Positions 30,711 to 41,356 of a stretch of 64,000 nucleotides of DNA are shown here, piece after piece (position 1 is the first letter of the stretch; each line of letters starts with the position of its first letter). A model generated the notes under the pieces. The model saw only the letters and a list, made by a program, of their open reading frames with translations, was not told the DNA's origin and searched no databases. Source of the DNA: Gari tellinella (taxonomy: Eukaryota > Mollusca > Bivalvia > Cardiida > Psammobiidae); NCBI GenBank assembly GCA_922989275.2, contig OV277864.1, positions 41,105,550-41,169,549 of the forward strand, in the 5' to 3' direction. The position numbers and the translations under genes are program-made.

Positions 30711-31119
30711 GAGACTAAAATATTGAAAGGCTATAGATACATGTATACAACTGCCTTTATAACGCCGAAACAAGTAAAGTATTGTAGTTGTCGTTATAGT
30801 CGTTCTTTATTGTACATGTACCAAAACAAACAGACAGACAAATACAAAAATGTATACCAAAACTGGTTTTCTAATGGTTGCGCGGTTGAAAGAGATACAG
30901 ACTACAGAGCATTGTCAATATCAAATAATGGCTGTATTTTTGCCACACGGATGTATCTAGCAGAAGACAATTTCTCACAGAAGACAAAACTTTCGTCCCA
31001 AGCTAGGATATTGATTAAAAGTTACCAAAACATCTTTCTCACGTATGTATACTGCCAGCAGAAATTATCTTTATTTCGAGAAAGTAATCTACATCCCAAT
31101 TCTGAATGTCAACAATCCT
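30711..31119 (+). other. Unassigned stretch with a long open frame
   Basis: A frame from 30642 to 31121 (159 codons) stays open here. It starts within the H fragment, has no recognisable domain and low-complexity composition, and an AATAAA on the opposite strand (near 30810) would equally fit a minus-strand 3' end. Neither is convincing. Confidence 0.2.
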
Positions 31120-31336
31120 GAAACCTTTCACTGCCGTGACGTCATCAATTTTCAACAAATTGTCGTCTGCTAATATATCTCAAATTTAAGTTTTAGGTAT
31201 TAATTTTGACTTACGAAATATTGAAATGACTGTCAAACATTTTGGATCCTGATCAGACGCCGCGTAAGTAACGCGGCGTCTGATCAGGATCCAAATTGTT
31301 TGCAAATTACTATTGTTCCCGGGGTAAAAGGGAATG
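31120..31336 (+). mobile_element. A element, near-complete
   Basis: AACCTTTCACTGCCGTGACG to GGGGTAAAAGGGAATGAAGG. Core 1 31234-31305 with a duplicated apex, CGCGTAAGTAACGCGG. Confidence 0.75.
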
Positions 31337-31456
31337 AAGGCGCTCAACCTTTAGTAACTCTAAATTGCTATTGTCGTCTGTAAAATTTGTCGGCTGTAAC
31401 AAACCCCCATTTGATTTAATAAATGTATTTTCTTTTAAACAAATACCACCAGTGTG

Positions 31457-31523
31457 CCACAGAGTTTGGACCAAGATGAGACGCCGAGTTACTCGGCATC
31501 TCATCTGGATTCAAACTCTTTGA
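31457..31523. repeat. Core 1 palindrome, GATG subtype
   Basis: GATGAGACGCCGAG / CTCGGCATCTCATC; ends not recognised, flanked by A-type GTCGTCTG sequence upstream. Confidence 0.6.
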
Positions 31524-31776
31524 CACGCTTTAGTTATTTAAGACTTAATACTAAATGTAGTGAAAGAATCGGTGCAGATGACCGAATTTGAAGACGAAAA
31601 TTGTCTGGCGCACAAAAGGCTCAACTCTCTTCCAGCAGACGTATGTATGACTTTATAAACGATTCTGACATTACTTTTCTCCGTTTTTAATCATAATTAC
31701 TATCGCACAGTACGTAAAAGATCAGTTTTACAAAATCAGACGGAGCCATTTACCATTGTCCTACAATACTGTCTGC

Positions 31777-31911
31777 TTAACCCTTTAGAAATTTCAACAC
31801 GAGTGTCAAACAGTTTGGATCCTGATCAGACACCGCGTTACGCGGCGTCTGGTCAGGATTCGAAATATTTGCAAACGCGCTTTTAAGCGTCATTGAGAAT
31901 GAAAGGGTTAA
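31777..31911 (+). mobile_element. A element, 135-bp minimal form
   Basis: TTAACCCTTTAGAAATTTC to GAGAATGAAAGGGTTAA on intact TTAA; almost nothing besides core 1 (GGATCCTGATCAGACACC / GGCGTCTGGTCAGGATTC). Confidence 0.8.
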
Positions 31912-31949
31912 ACAGTTCTGCGAAATATTCAATTTGAATAAACATCAAT

Positions 31950-32059
31950 ACGAGTATCATTTAAACAGTTTTGATGCAGATCAGACGTAGATTTACTCGG
32001 AGTTTGATGTGGATCAAAACAGTTCGCAAATGGTAGTATCGTCGCGAGTGTAGGGGGTT
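31950..32059 (+). mobile_element. A element right portion
   Basis: Decayed core (GATGCAGATCAGACG / GAGTTTGATGTGGATC) and GCGAGTGTAGGGGGTTAA at right. Confidence 0.55.
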
Positions 32060-32359
32060 AAGGGTCAAACTCTAAAATTAGCAGACGACAATCTTGCAGC
32101 AGTCGACAATATTGGCGCGCTCCATTTGCTGACGGTAATAATACAATTATTCAATCGCACGTCACTCCGTGGCAATAATTCCGAGTGCCATGTAGAAAAT
32201 GTAATTAAAGTTTCTTTTTAGCGCTAAGTGGGAAATGTTAGAGGTTGGAAAATGTGTAATAATAGACAGATGAACCTGCATTCAGCGTTCACTCGATAAA
32301 ATTATCTACAATTGTATACGACAGATATAGATCTATAGCAAACTAACACATTCCACCCT

Positions 32360-32500
32360 AGCGACGAGTATACTCGTCATTCCATATACAGTAAAACTTC
32401 TTTAATACGACAAAAAGAAGAGTAATTGAATGGTACACTAGTGTCCCATATACACAGTGTAGACCATGATCAGAAGAATTCTGCACTTTGCAATTTATTC
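32360..32500. mobile_element. H and D fragments intermixed
   Basis: ACCCTAGCGACGAGTATACTC (H left end) is followed by TACAGTAAAACTTCTTTAATA (D left end) and then GTGTAGACCATGATCAGA (core 3 arm), consistent with a D fragment inside an H copy. Confidence 0.55.
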
Positions 32501-32513
32501 ATTGTGTAAATAT

Positions 32514-32992
32514 TTAACCCTTTCACTGCCAAGTTTTCTGCGAACTTTTTACCCCTTACCGTTTAATTGTCGTCTGCTTCAATTTTGTTGTTTGCAAGAT
32601 CGTTTCAAAGTAAGATTCAATGCAGTATGACTTAAAACATATCGATACAAGTGCCAAACAGTTTTGATCCTGATGGGACGCCGCGTTACAGTGGAGAAAA
32701 CGTTATTCTTTCCCAATAAACGCGTTTACGCTAAAACTATAATTTCGCATACAAACAGTTTGGAGCCAGATCAGACGCCGGGTAACCCGGCGTCTGATCA
32801 GGCTCCAAACTGTTTGCCACCATGATAAACATGAATTATCAGAATTGTCCAAAAGTTGTACTTTTCTACGTTTTAGTGTTTTGCGTTTGCGTACGTTTGC
32901 GTTTAAACGGGAAAGAATAACAGATTCTCCACTGTAACTGTGGGGCTGTTTGCAAGCGCGATTTTAACCGTCATTGAGAGTGAAAGGGTTAA
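32514..32992 (+). mobile_element. A element split at its core apex by a C element
   Basis: TTAACCCTTTCACTGCCAAG to GAGAGTGAAAGGGTTAA on TTAA. The left core arm ends GGGACGCCGCGTTA, where the C element starts. The right arm after it is reduced to ACTGTGGGGCTGTTTGC. Confidence 0.8.
32699..32934 (+). mobile_element. C element nested in the A core apex
   Basis: CAGTGGAGAAAACGTTATTC to AACAGATTCTCCACTG, TA at 32697-32698 and 32935-32936, i.e. the TA of the GCGTTACGC apex. Core 1 apex GCCGGGTAACCCGGC. Confidence 0.85.
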
Positions 32993-33371
32993 TACAGAGC
33001 AAAATAAACGAATTATGTTCGTTCTGTATTAATCTACAACTCATCTGAAAATTGGTTTATTAAAACATACCAAACAGTTGATCTATAAACAAAAGTTTTA
33101 CAGACTAAGATAATATTCGTATTCGTACATTTGAGTATATATTATGTTTATTTTTGATTGTCATTTTAGTATTCAGTAACTGATAGTTTTGTCTTTTGAC
33201 AAATACATATCGCACTAAGTACAGCAGGCGACACCCGTGACACAAAATACAGGCTTAGCACTTCTCATTTGCTGAAGGTAATAATAGAATAGTAGAATTC
33301 AATCACACGTCACTTCCTGGCAATATTTCCCCGTGCCATGAAAGAAATGTAATTTAAGTTTATATATAAGC

Positions 33372-33587
33372 CAATTCACTGCCTTACCCCGAGTACAATT
33401 ATTTTCGGTCAACCAGTTTGCATCCTGATCAGACGCCGAGTTACTCGGCGTCTGATCAGGATCCATACTGGTTGACACTAATTAAAGTAATTATGACATG
33501 TTTCAGTCAATTTATCTAAAATTTAAATATGTGAAATAAAAGCATACGATAATTGCTATAGATGGCGTCATATTAGTGATGGGGTAA
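33372..33587 (-). mobile_element. A element, reverse, near-complete
   Basis: CAATTCACTGCCTTACCCCG to GATGGCGTCATATTAGTGATG. Core 1 33410-33475 is essentially perfect with GCCGAGTTACTCGGC apex; only the outermost CCC/TTAA is eroded. Confidence 0.75.
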
Positions 33588-34043
33588 GGCTCTAAGTGGG
33601 AAATGTTAGAGATTGGAAACGTACAATAATAGACTTATAAACCTATACTGAAAGCCAAAAGAAACTACACACTAACCAATAGTTTCAAAGAATCTAGTTT
33701 GAACATTTGATACCAAAATGTTTGTTACAGATTCTACCGTGATTGGCCTAACTTTTGAAAGGATTCGCTTCTAATTTAATTAAAAAATCAACAACCATGT
33801 TTTAATATAGGCTTAAATGTGTCTGGCACTTTATTGAAATCTCAAAATTACCAGTATTCTACTATTCTTGATGAAAAGTTTCGTTCTCGACATTTTCTGT
33901 TAAATTCAATGGGTGTTGATCCGAATGGCATACTTTTCTTTAATGTACTCGACATGTGAAATTTAATCCAAATCCATTAAAATTGGCAGAGAAAAGCGCA
34001 AACGAAATTTTTTCACCAAGACAACAGCACATTATTAGTTATA
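33588..34043. other. No feature recognised
   Basis: No supported gene or repeat. Confidence 0.4.
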
Positions 34044-34172
34044 CAGTTTCTTCACAGTGTACATGAGGATTTCTTCCCGGCTGATGTAAACCATGTTGCC
34101 CGAGCCGTTAGGCGAGGGTTACATGATTTAACCAGCCGGGAAGAAATCCTCATATACACTGTGAAGAAACTG
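34044..34172. repeat. K hairpin, 129 bp, TA-flanked
   Basis: CAGTTTCTTCACAGTGTACA / TATACACTGTGAAGAAACTG continuing through GAGGATTTCTTCCCGGCTG / CAGCCGGGAAGAAATCCTC (about 40-bp arms, one mismatch). The interior also pairs (ATGTAAACC / GGGTTACAT, GCCGTTAGGC). CAG...CTG ends on TA suggest a mariner/pogo-type MITE. Confidence 0.8.
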
Positions 34173-34182
34173 TATACCGAAT

Positions 34183-34620
34183 TTATTATACTGCAAAGTT
34201 TTCACTGTTCAAACGAAATATTTCGGAATTTGTCGTGTACAGCGCTCATTATAAAATATAAAAATAATCGCACCAAAGCAGATAACGTTGAGCGTAATGA
34301 CGTAATGTTTCTGACGTTGACATGGATTCATAATTTCTAGACTTCGACGTCAAAGTTTCCAAGAAATAATGCGACTGTTGAAAGATCCAAACACCGATTG
34401 GTTCTTAGCCGATATGGACTTAAAACTGAATGCACTCAATCCTGTCGAACAATCGGCCATCTTATTTTCTGCAAAGCAAGACTCATGGACCTGTCAGCCA
34501 ATGAAAACAGCTGCATTTTCCATGTACTCTGTCAGCTCACAGGGTACATGTACATGTGATTATGTCTAGGGCTCGGTAACCAATGAAAAGTAAGGAATTT
34601 ACTTTGCAGTATAATAATAA
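34183..34620 (+). mobile_element. TIR element with TTATTATACTGCAAAG ends
   Basis: TTATTATACTGCAAAG at 34183-34198 and its complement at 34602-34617. Between them is a CG-containing segment with a 66-codon frame at 34369-34569 (PNTDWFLADMDLKLNALNPV) that I do not recognise. It abuts the K hairpin. Confidence 0.45.
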
Positions 34621-35150
34621 CATTGGTAACGAAGCGTCTCTTCATGTTCTGCACTCTTTGCTATATTAAATGAAATGATCTGCTCTGTGGACAAACGCCG
34701 TATTTTATTTAGATCACCCTCGTATATACTATATAATGAACTTTTCCAGCAAACACACAAGGAGTTCATTGCATTATCCAGACATAAATGGGCCAAAGAG
34801 AGCCAAGCTTTTCTGCATTCATTTTTACTGGTTTGAATGAATGGTATCCATGGAACAGCATTGCCAAAGGAACACGTGGCTGCATACTAAATATATAATT
34901 CTAGTTCATGCTGACATCAGAATGTTCTTTATTGAAACTCCAAACTTCAATCTCGACATCAGCGCAGTAGTATGGCATACAATAGACAGAAGACAGTATT
35001 ATTTCACAATAAACGCGTTTATACATGCTAAAAAATAAAAACAATATCCCCACTGCAAACAATTAAGAGTCATATCAGATTGGCCTTAGTTATCCTCAAT
35101 TTCTCTTAGCTCGTTGCATGCTATGATTTAATTGTGCTTAATATCTTTGT
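34621..35150. repeat. Dispersed repeat segment
   Basis: TTTAGATCACCCTCGTATATA and AACTTTTCCAGCAAACACAC at about 34710-34760 match TTTAGATCACCCTTGTGTATC and AATCTTCCAGCAAGTACAG at 46424-46466, so this is multicopy sequence. The remainder is unassigned. Confidence 0.45.
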
Positions 35151-35217
35151 TTACAGTTTTGATCCAGATGAGACGTGGAGTAACTCCGTGTCTCGACAGG
35201 AACCAAACTGTTTGGCA
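35151..35217. repeat. Core 1 palindrome, decayed
   Basis: ACAGTTTTGATCCAGATGAGA / TGTCTCGACAGGAACCAAACTG with apex ACGTGGAGTAACTCCGTG. Confidence 0.6.
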
Positions 35218-35274
35218 CTTTGATCTCTGAAAATTCTAGTTTTGGAACATTGCTGCAGACCGTCGGCAGTCGGA

Positions 35275-35483
35275 TTAACACATTCCCTGCCATGACGTCA
35301 TCTTATTTTTAAATGTCGTTTGCTTTTAGTTCTCAAATTTAAAGTGTAGGTATTGTGCTTGAAGAAATATTGAAATGAGTGTCAAACAGTTTGGGTTCTG
35401 ATCAGATGCCGCGTTCCGCGGCGTCTGATCACGATCCAAACTGTTTGCAAATAACTATTGAAGTCGGGGTTACGAAAGTGAAG
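35275..35483 (+). mobile_element. A element
   Basis: TTAACACATTCCCTGCCATG to TCGGGGTTACGAAAGTGAAG; core 1 35382-35449, apex GCCGCGTTCCGCGGC. Right TTAA lost. Confidence 0.75.
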
Positions 35484-35880
35484 TTTTATCAAAGGGTGAG
35501 TTTTGTTGGGTAAACTTAACTCTCTGAATGATGGGAAATATTTCACCTGTAACAATTGTCGTCTGGTACTGTCCTAAAATTAAATGGAATTGTAAAAACA
35601 AACTTTTCAAAACAGAAACAGAGTGTGCAACAAGTTGGATGCTCATCTCACCAGTATCCAAACTACAAAGGTCATCATGGGTTCGCCATTATAATATTAT
35701 GATAAGAGTCATATGACTTTCAGCAAAATTCCAGATTGAATTCTATAGTATGACCTCTTTCTATTCATGCATGAAGTAAAATTTACTTTTATTGAGAATG
35801 GTGAGGATTGATATCTAATAGGCATTATCGATTTTCTACTTCCATAATAATAATTAATTACCTTTACCTGTAACTCATTA
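35484..35880. other. No feature recognised
   Basis: Short overlapping frames on both strands; none convincing. Confidence 0.4.
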
Positions 35881-36027
35881 TAGGAATAAACAACATCTTT
35901 TTGACGTTCATGACGGTATGAATACATTAGCTTCACAGGGGGCTAGTTTCGTTTTACGATAAACTTACCCCCGAAGCTACTGTATTCATACCCTCGTGAG
36001 CGGCAAAAAGATGTTGTTTATTCCTTA
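35881..36027. repeat. L hairpin, 147 bp
   Basis: TAGGAATAAACAACATCTTT / AAAGATGTTGTTTATTCCTTA continuing through GGTATGAATACA / TGTATTCATACC and TAGCTTC / GAAGCTA, with an interior GGGGG/CCCCC pair. About 53-bp arms with several mismatches; ends not of the CAG or CCC types. Confidence 0.75.
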
Positions 36028-36885
36028 TATTTCTATTTCTATTTTCTGTCTTGTCCATTTAATGTGTAGTTTGACCAGATTTGTTTTCATGGATATGAAT
36101 ATATCATAAACGGCCAAATAGGTTTGATAGATGTAATATCGATGTAATAGCCATTACAGTTTCTAAATATGGAGTGGAAAGTAGTCCTAACTATGTATGT
36201 ACTGTATTTGCATTATAAATTCAGGGTTTTACCCAGTAAACTTTCTCGTTGTGCTTTAAGAACGCTCGTAAGAAACTAAAACAAAAAATTCAATCTGAAT
36301 ATCCATAATCAAAGCATATTTTAAACAATTAGGTGGCGCTTGTGTTTTACACGCTTTACACATAGCAACGCGTATAGGCATATGTTAATTAGAACACTTT
36401 CGGCCGATAGTACACATATGATAGTGAAAGGAACATTACGTTCCCAATTTAGAAAGTGTGAATGCATTCTTTTGCTTTATTTTCGAGCGACTTTCCTATG
36501 TAATTCTGGTGAACAAATTGTTTGAAATTGTCAATTTCAAACCGTAGCTAGAAGACAACTTGTCTAATCTATAAATAGAACACCACTCACTCAAAGGGAG
36601 AGAAAGCGTACATCTTTAATGACGGAGCGTAATATGATAATCTCCCTTAAAAACAGCAATTAATTTCTTTTATCGCAAATTGATTTTAATTGAACTGTCT
36701 CCGACTTTAAATAGGGGTTTCGAGATACCCAAACGGATAATCTAAAAGTAGATCCTCACTTGGTCGGTATCTCTCCGCCGCATGGAAGATTTTTAAAACT
36801 AGTTAGAACCAGATCTGAAGTGAAGGTTCACTGAAAATTGAACCTCACTTTTTCCTTAGAGTTTTACAGAGCGAATGTAAATATA
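36028..36885. other. No feature recognised
   Basis: A small inverted GGGAGA/TCTCCC pair at 36596-36655; no supported gene. Confidence 0.4.
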
Positions 36886-36887
36886 AA

Positions 36888-37100
36888 CCATTGAAACTTC
36901 AAATGGACAATGTCAAATTCTATTTAGGGCTGTTTTGTGGTTGTTGTTTTTTGACAATACAGTATATTGCAAAATGACAAATTGTACTGTCGCTTGACAA
37001 CAGAATTTATTTTGAGACCTCTGTTCTGGGTCTTCATTGTTTTGCATAGGACATGTGTACTTTTCAAACACATACTGTTTGTAAAGAATGCTTACACGTA
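36888..37100. mobile_element. H element, decayed
   Basis: TTGAAACTTCAAATGGACAAT (H end), TTTAGGGCTGTTTTGTGG, a collapsed core 3 (GAGACCTCTGTTCTGGGTC) and CATAGGACATGTGTACTTTTC. Confidence 0.55.
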
Positions 37101-37469
37101 TACATTTTCTTTCTTTATTTCTTTATTGTTATTTTTTGTATCATTTTCTTTCATTTTGAAGGCAGTAACATCAGTACGAGAAATTGGATAATCTGAGAAA
37201 CGAAAATAAGCGACATTTAAAGCAGGAGCCATCCTAGCGATGGAATGGTTAAATTATGTATAGATATTTGACGGGGACGCGGTATAATGGGCGACTAATT
37301 ATCTTTACTATACCCGAGTTCTTGTGGAAATAGCCAGTAAATATGGATTATCACTTTGTGTTCTAATTATATTGAAAGATCCTATCTGCATGGAGCTCGG
37401 GAAATATATACATATACATGTACATTCATCTCGCACCAAGAGATCACCCGGATGCAGTTTCCGAGGGTT

Positions 37470-37715
37470 CTGTTAAAACGTCATTCAATCACAATAAAAG
37501 CGTTTCTGCCTAAAGCAATAATTTCCAATGCAAACAGTTTGGAGCCAGATCAGACGCCGGGTAACCCGGCGTCTGATCAGGCTCCAAACTGTTTGCTAAT
37601 CAGATAAATATAAATTGTCATACTGTTAAAAAAGCAGTAATTTCATACATATTTTTTTATTGCGTTTTTGTGTTGTGCAGCTTAAAAATGGTGAAAATAA
37701 TTCGTATTCTCCTTT
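37470..37715 (+). mobile_element. C element with eroded ends and intact core
   Basis: CACAATAAAAGCGTTTCTGCC, core 1 37531-37596 (perfect except the fixed A/T position), then ATAAATTGTCATACTG and GAAAATAATTCGTATTCTCC. Confidence 0.7.
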
Positions 37716-38045
37716 GGATACACAATGAAGCATAAAACCAGGATATTACAACTGCAGAAAGCTCCCTTTAATATTCAGCCCTGCATTAAACAGTCACGCC
37801 TGACCAGGCTTCAAACTATTTTCATCACAGATTAAAATCAGTTGGCTAATATTTAAAGAAGTTGCCATTTTCTACATATTATTGAGTTGCATTTACGTTT
37901 AATTTTACTCAACAGAACAGTGACCCAATCCAGCAAGTAATGATCTCAATTGAAATGTCACCTAAGTTTAATAACAATATTGAGTTATAAATGACACTAA
38001 AATATTTTAAATTATTATGGCAGTGCATTGGTTGATAGTAACTTA
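37716..38045. mobile_element. D-core and C right-half debris
   Basis: TGCAGAAAGCTCCCTTTA (D core scrap), then CCTGACCAGGCTTCAAACTA and AGAAGTTGCCATTTTCTAC, a decayed C right half to about 37920. Confidence 0.45.
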
Positions 38046-38256
38046 CAGTTAAACCTCTTTATAACGGTCACTAAAACAAAGGCTATGTGATTGTATACAC
38101 ACAGGTGTCAGCGTCAAGCAAAGTGACAGTAAAACAGAAAGCTCCTAAATGAGCTTTATGTTTTACTGTCACCTTGTTGTAAGTAGTTACCTGTCGTAAA
38201 ACCTAATAAGTAACCAAATTTAGTGGTCGTAAACCGTTTAACGAGATGTTTTACTG
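38046..38256 (+). mobile_element. D element, complete
   Basis: CAGTTAAACCTCTTTATAAC to AACGAGATGTTTTACTG, TA both sides; core AGTGACAGTAAAACAGAAAGC / GAGCTTTATGTTTTACTGTC. Confidence 0.8.
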
Positions 38257-38309
38257 TAACCAAGGTCTGAGAAACAATGCACATACATACAATGCATGCT
38301 ATACGTGTA

Positions 38310-38555
38310 CAGTGAAGAATTTGTTCTTCTCTCCCGTTTAAACGCAAACGTACGCAAACGCAAAGCACTAAAACATAGAAAAGAACAACTTTTGGACAAT
38401 TTTGATAATTCTTGTTTATCTTGGTGGCAAACAGTTTGGAGCCTGATCAGACGCCGGGTAACCCGGCGTCTGATCTGGCTCCAAACTGTGTGCACTGCAA
38501 ATAATAGTTTAAGCGTAAACGCGTTTATTGGGAAAGAATAACAGATTCTCCACTG
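38310..38555 (-). mobile_element. C element, complete, reverse
   Basis: CAGTGAAGAATTTGTTCTTC to AATAACAGATTCTCCACTG; core 1 38429-38494 with the fixed mismatch on the opposite arm (GGAGCCTG / CTGGCTCC). Confidence 0.85.
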
Positions 38556-38659
38556 TATACCTTATTATGTACCAATGTACGCGTTATTGTTAAAACAATG
38601 AGGTCTTAAGTCGGAGCTACATTATACACCGAAATATCACCTCAGTCAATATAATGCAG

Positions 38660-39038
38660 CGTCTGATCGGGTGTCGTTCTAGAGAGGGAGCACCGTATTT
38701 CCCCGTTTCAACTGTCTAAAACACGTTTCGAAATTACGTCAGTCACACTGCCTTAAATCTCTCTTTGATACGATATTGCATTCAACAATATTGAAGCAGA
38801 CGTCAATATGGCGGCGAAGGGGTAAAATTCTCATGATGAGTTTTACGTTGAAAGGGTTCAAGAAATCCTCAACGTGTTCAAAACGGTGTCGTTTTAAGCG
38901 GCGTCTGATCAGGAGCCAAACAGTTTGATACTCATTTCAATATTTCTTAAGTCAAAATACCTAAAATATAATTTTTAGCAATAAAAACAGTCGACAACTG
39001 TAAAAAATAGATGACGTCATGGCAGTGAAAGGGGTTAA
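38660..39038 (-). mobile_element. G right-end scrap and A right portion
   Basis: TGTCGTTCTAGAGAGGGAGCA (38665-38690) is a G end. From about 38870, GGTGTCGTTTTAAGCGGCGTC then AAATACCTAAAATATAATT and ATGACGTCATGGCAGTGAAAGG close on TTAA at 39035-39038, an A element lacking its outer left part. Confidence 0.6.
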
Positions 39039-39351
39039 ATTGAAGGAAAAAATGTTGAGTATAAATTGGAAGCAGACGATAATATGGATGTGAAAGAGGA
39101 GACAGTTACAATTATGTATGATATACATGAAGGTATATAAAGATTTAATATACATAAATTAATATGAATATTTACATATTAATGATTGTACATGCATACG
39201 TTTATAAAGATGCATTTTTGCGTTGTATGTTCCTTATCGTTTAGCGCGCTACGTAATTGTCGCCTGCATCATTTGTTATCTGCAACGATTATAAGAGTCG
39301 GTATATCAGTTGCAAAACTAGTGAAAGACAGTTTGGATTCTGATATGATAT

Positions 39352-39680
39352 AAAGTAAAACCTTCCTTTTACGACCACTTTAACCCCTTCACTTCCATGA
39401 CGTCATCTATTTTAAACAATTGTCGTCTGCTTTTATTTCTTAAATTCTAATCTTTTCTATTTTGACTGAATATATATTGAAATGAGTGTCAAACAGTTTG
39501 GATCCTGATCAGACGCCGCGTAACGCCGCTATTTGCAAAAACTGTTGTGCTCGGGGTAAGGCAGTGAAGGGGTTACAGAAGTTTAAATGACTGCATAAAA
39601 TTCAGGGGACAGCTTAAAGCAAGGTGAACGTAAAACAGAAAGCTCCTAAATGAGCTTTCTGTTTCAAGTTCACCTTCATT
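39352..39680 (+). mobile_element. D element split by an A element
   Basis: AAGTAAAACCTTCCTTTTACG at left; TTAA then the A element at 39380-39576; D resumes TACAGAAGTTTAAATGACTGC with core GTGAACGTAAAACAGAAAGC / GCTTTCTGTTTCAAGTTCAC. The right terminus is lost. Confidence 0.65.
39380..39576 (+). mobile_element. A element nested in D, right core arm deleted
   Basis: TTAACCCCTTCACTTCCATG to AAGGCAGTGAAGGGGTTA; left arm GGATCCTGATCAGACGCCGC is present but the right arm is reduced to GTAACGCCGCTATTTGC. Confidence 0.7.
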
Positions 39681-39944
39681 TGGCATTGATCTGAATTATT
39701 GTTGTTGTTGTTGAGCTGATAAGGTTTTGCGCACCTAAAGATACTAACGATGCATCCCATCTCTTGCGGATCTAAGTACAAACTGTTTGCAATTTTGACA
39801 AAATACTTAACAGTTCACTATATTGTAGTCAACTCAAGCAATCTAGAGTGAATTTATTTACATTTTAATTTATAAAATATCAATACAAAGTGTCAGATAT
39901 TACAAATTGATCATTGCCTGTAGAAGGTTAAATCAGTTATCCCT

Positions 39945-40315
39945 GCAACTGTTAAATGATTCCATTTTCAAATTAAGTCTAGTCAATTTATGATTATTTA
40001 GGGTTGTTTTCTGCAATATATCGCAAACCGATAAAATGGTGCAGACCCTTATCAGAGGGCTCTTTAAGATTTTGGTTAAGCTTATTTTAGCTTGATAAGT
40101 CCATCCATCGGACACAAACCTACCACTAGGATTTCTTGTCATAAGTGTTATATTTATATAGAGAGATTTGTAATCACTAGAAACTGTAAAGTTTATGTGA
40201 AATAAAATTCTGTTCTGTTCTGTTCTGTTAACTATTTGGCCAGAACAAACATACTTATTAAACGAACACTGGTTGTTATTGACGAGTATTCTTGTCACTA
40301 GGGTTCAACGTGTCA
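39945..40315. mobile_element. H element split by a LINE 3' tail
   Basis: GATTCCATTTTCAAATTAAGT and TGATTATTTAGGGTTGTTTTC (H flank), left core 3 arm GCAGACCCTTATCAGAGGGC, then the LINE tail; resumes ACGAGTATTCTTGTCACTAGG. Confidence 0.6.
40069..40228 (+). mobile_element. LINE 3' end, heavily 5'-truncated
   Basis: Short AT-rich segment ending AATAAAAT(TCTGT)n with about four TTCTG units (40208-40228). The same pentamer tail follows AATAAAATTATTG in the larger minus-strand LINE at 51537-53065. Pentamer tails typify CR1/L2-like retrotransposons. Confidence 0.6.
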
Positions 40316-40349
40316 ACCAACATTTTGCTTATAGTATATCGGTATTTAA

Positions 40350-40460
40350 ATGTTTTACACGCATTTCAATATCAAAATACATGTACTTTAATTTTAAAAA
40401 ATAAAAGCAGATAACATTTGTTTAAAATTGCTGACGTCATGGCAGTGAAGGGGTCCAAAG
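40350..40460 (-). mobile_element. A element half
   Basis: TTTCAATATCAAAATACATG to GACGTCATGGCAGTGAAGGGG, the reverse-orientation outer part without a core. Confidence 0.55.
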
Positions 40461-40608
40461 GCTACAATATCGCATGCAAGGGTCGTCGTGTTGAATCAAT
40501 GCCTCGTTAACATAATCTTTCAGACAGCTTAGAACAATATCAAATGCCAAGTTAATAACGGAGAAGTATCGTTAGTATTTAAAATGACATTGAAGTCGTA
40601 ATGAGCAT

Positions 40609-40830
40609 TTAACCCCTTTAATGCCATATCTCGAGTACTCATATAATGGTTATTTACAAACTGTTTGGATCCTGATCAGACGCCGCGTTACGCGGCGTCT
40701 GATCAGGATCCAAACTGTTTTACCTCAACTTCAATAGTTCTTAAGTAAAAATACCTTAATCTAGATTTGATAAATGAAAGCAGACGACAATTGTTTCAAG
40801 CAGATGACGTCATGGCAGCAAACGGGTTCA
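40609..40830 (-). mobile_element. A element, complete, reverse, perfect core
   Basis: TTAACCCCTTTAATGCCATA to CATGGCAGCAAACGGGTTCA. Core 1 40657-40720 pairs without mismatch: GGATCCTGATCAGACGCCGC / GCGGCGTCTGATCAGGATCC. Confidence 0.85.
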
Positions 40831-41039
40831 ATGTTAACTGTGCAAAATGTCAAATTGTCCAGTATATATCATCTCATTAAAACCTCCAAACTAGATACAC
40901 ACGTTTACATGTGTATGCATCACTTTTAAGCGTTTTTTTTTTTTTTAAATTGATAAAAAGTCCTCTGACCATGCATCAATTTGTGTAGATCTATATCTCG
41001 GATCGTATATTGACAAAAGAAACAGAAAATAAGGTGTTA

Positions 41040-41176
41040 ACTTCACAATTGTAGATCATGCGGAGCCATAATGTGATCGCATTGTCCGCCCGTGCGTGCG
41101 TTCATGCATGCGTCCGTGTGCAGGAGGCTAATCAGAATTACCATTTCTTCTAGCATCAACACCGCTTACTCAAATA
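41040..41176. repeat. Dispersed repeat fragment
   Basis: GTCCGCCCGTGCGTGCGTTC and CAGAATTACCATTTCTTCTAG; similar TTTCTTCTAGCTTCAATACTA recurs at 41470. Confidence 0.35.
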
Positions 41177-41356
41177 CAGTCGAAACGCGATACTTCGAAC
41201 TCGCGTCAGTTCGAACATACCAATATTTCAAAGTTAAAACGTGGCTTAGCCACGTTTTAACTTTGAAATACGGGTATGTTCGTCATGGAATTTGGAATTT
41301 AAACTTATGAAATACTGGTAATGTCGATTTAATCGATTTCGAAGCATGGAGTTTTG
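41177..41356 (+). mobile_element. E element
   Basis: CAGTCGAAACGCGATACTTC; the perfect stem is TTCAAAGTTAAAACGTGGC / GCCACGTTTTAACTTTGAA with apex GGCTTAGCC; the right end near GAGTTTTGAC is decayed. Confidence 0.7.

Noticed and set aside
30642..31121. 159-codon frame
   Set aside because: Starts in an H fragment, no recognisable domain; kept only as an unassigned stretch.
34369..34569. 66-codon frame in a TIR element as a gene
   Set aside because: No recognised domain and no start or splice support; mentioned only within the element entry.
39933..40298. 121-codon minus frame
   Set aside because: Spans the junction of an H element and a LINE tail; no domain.
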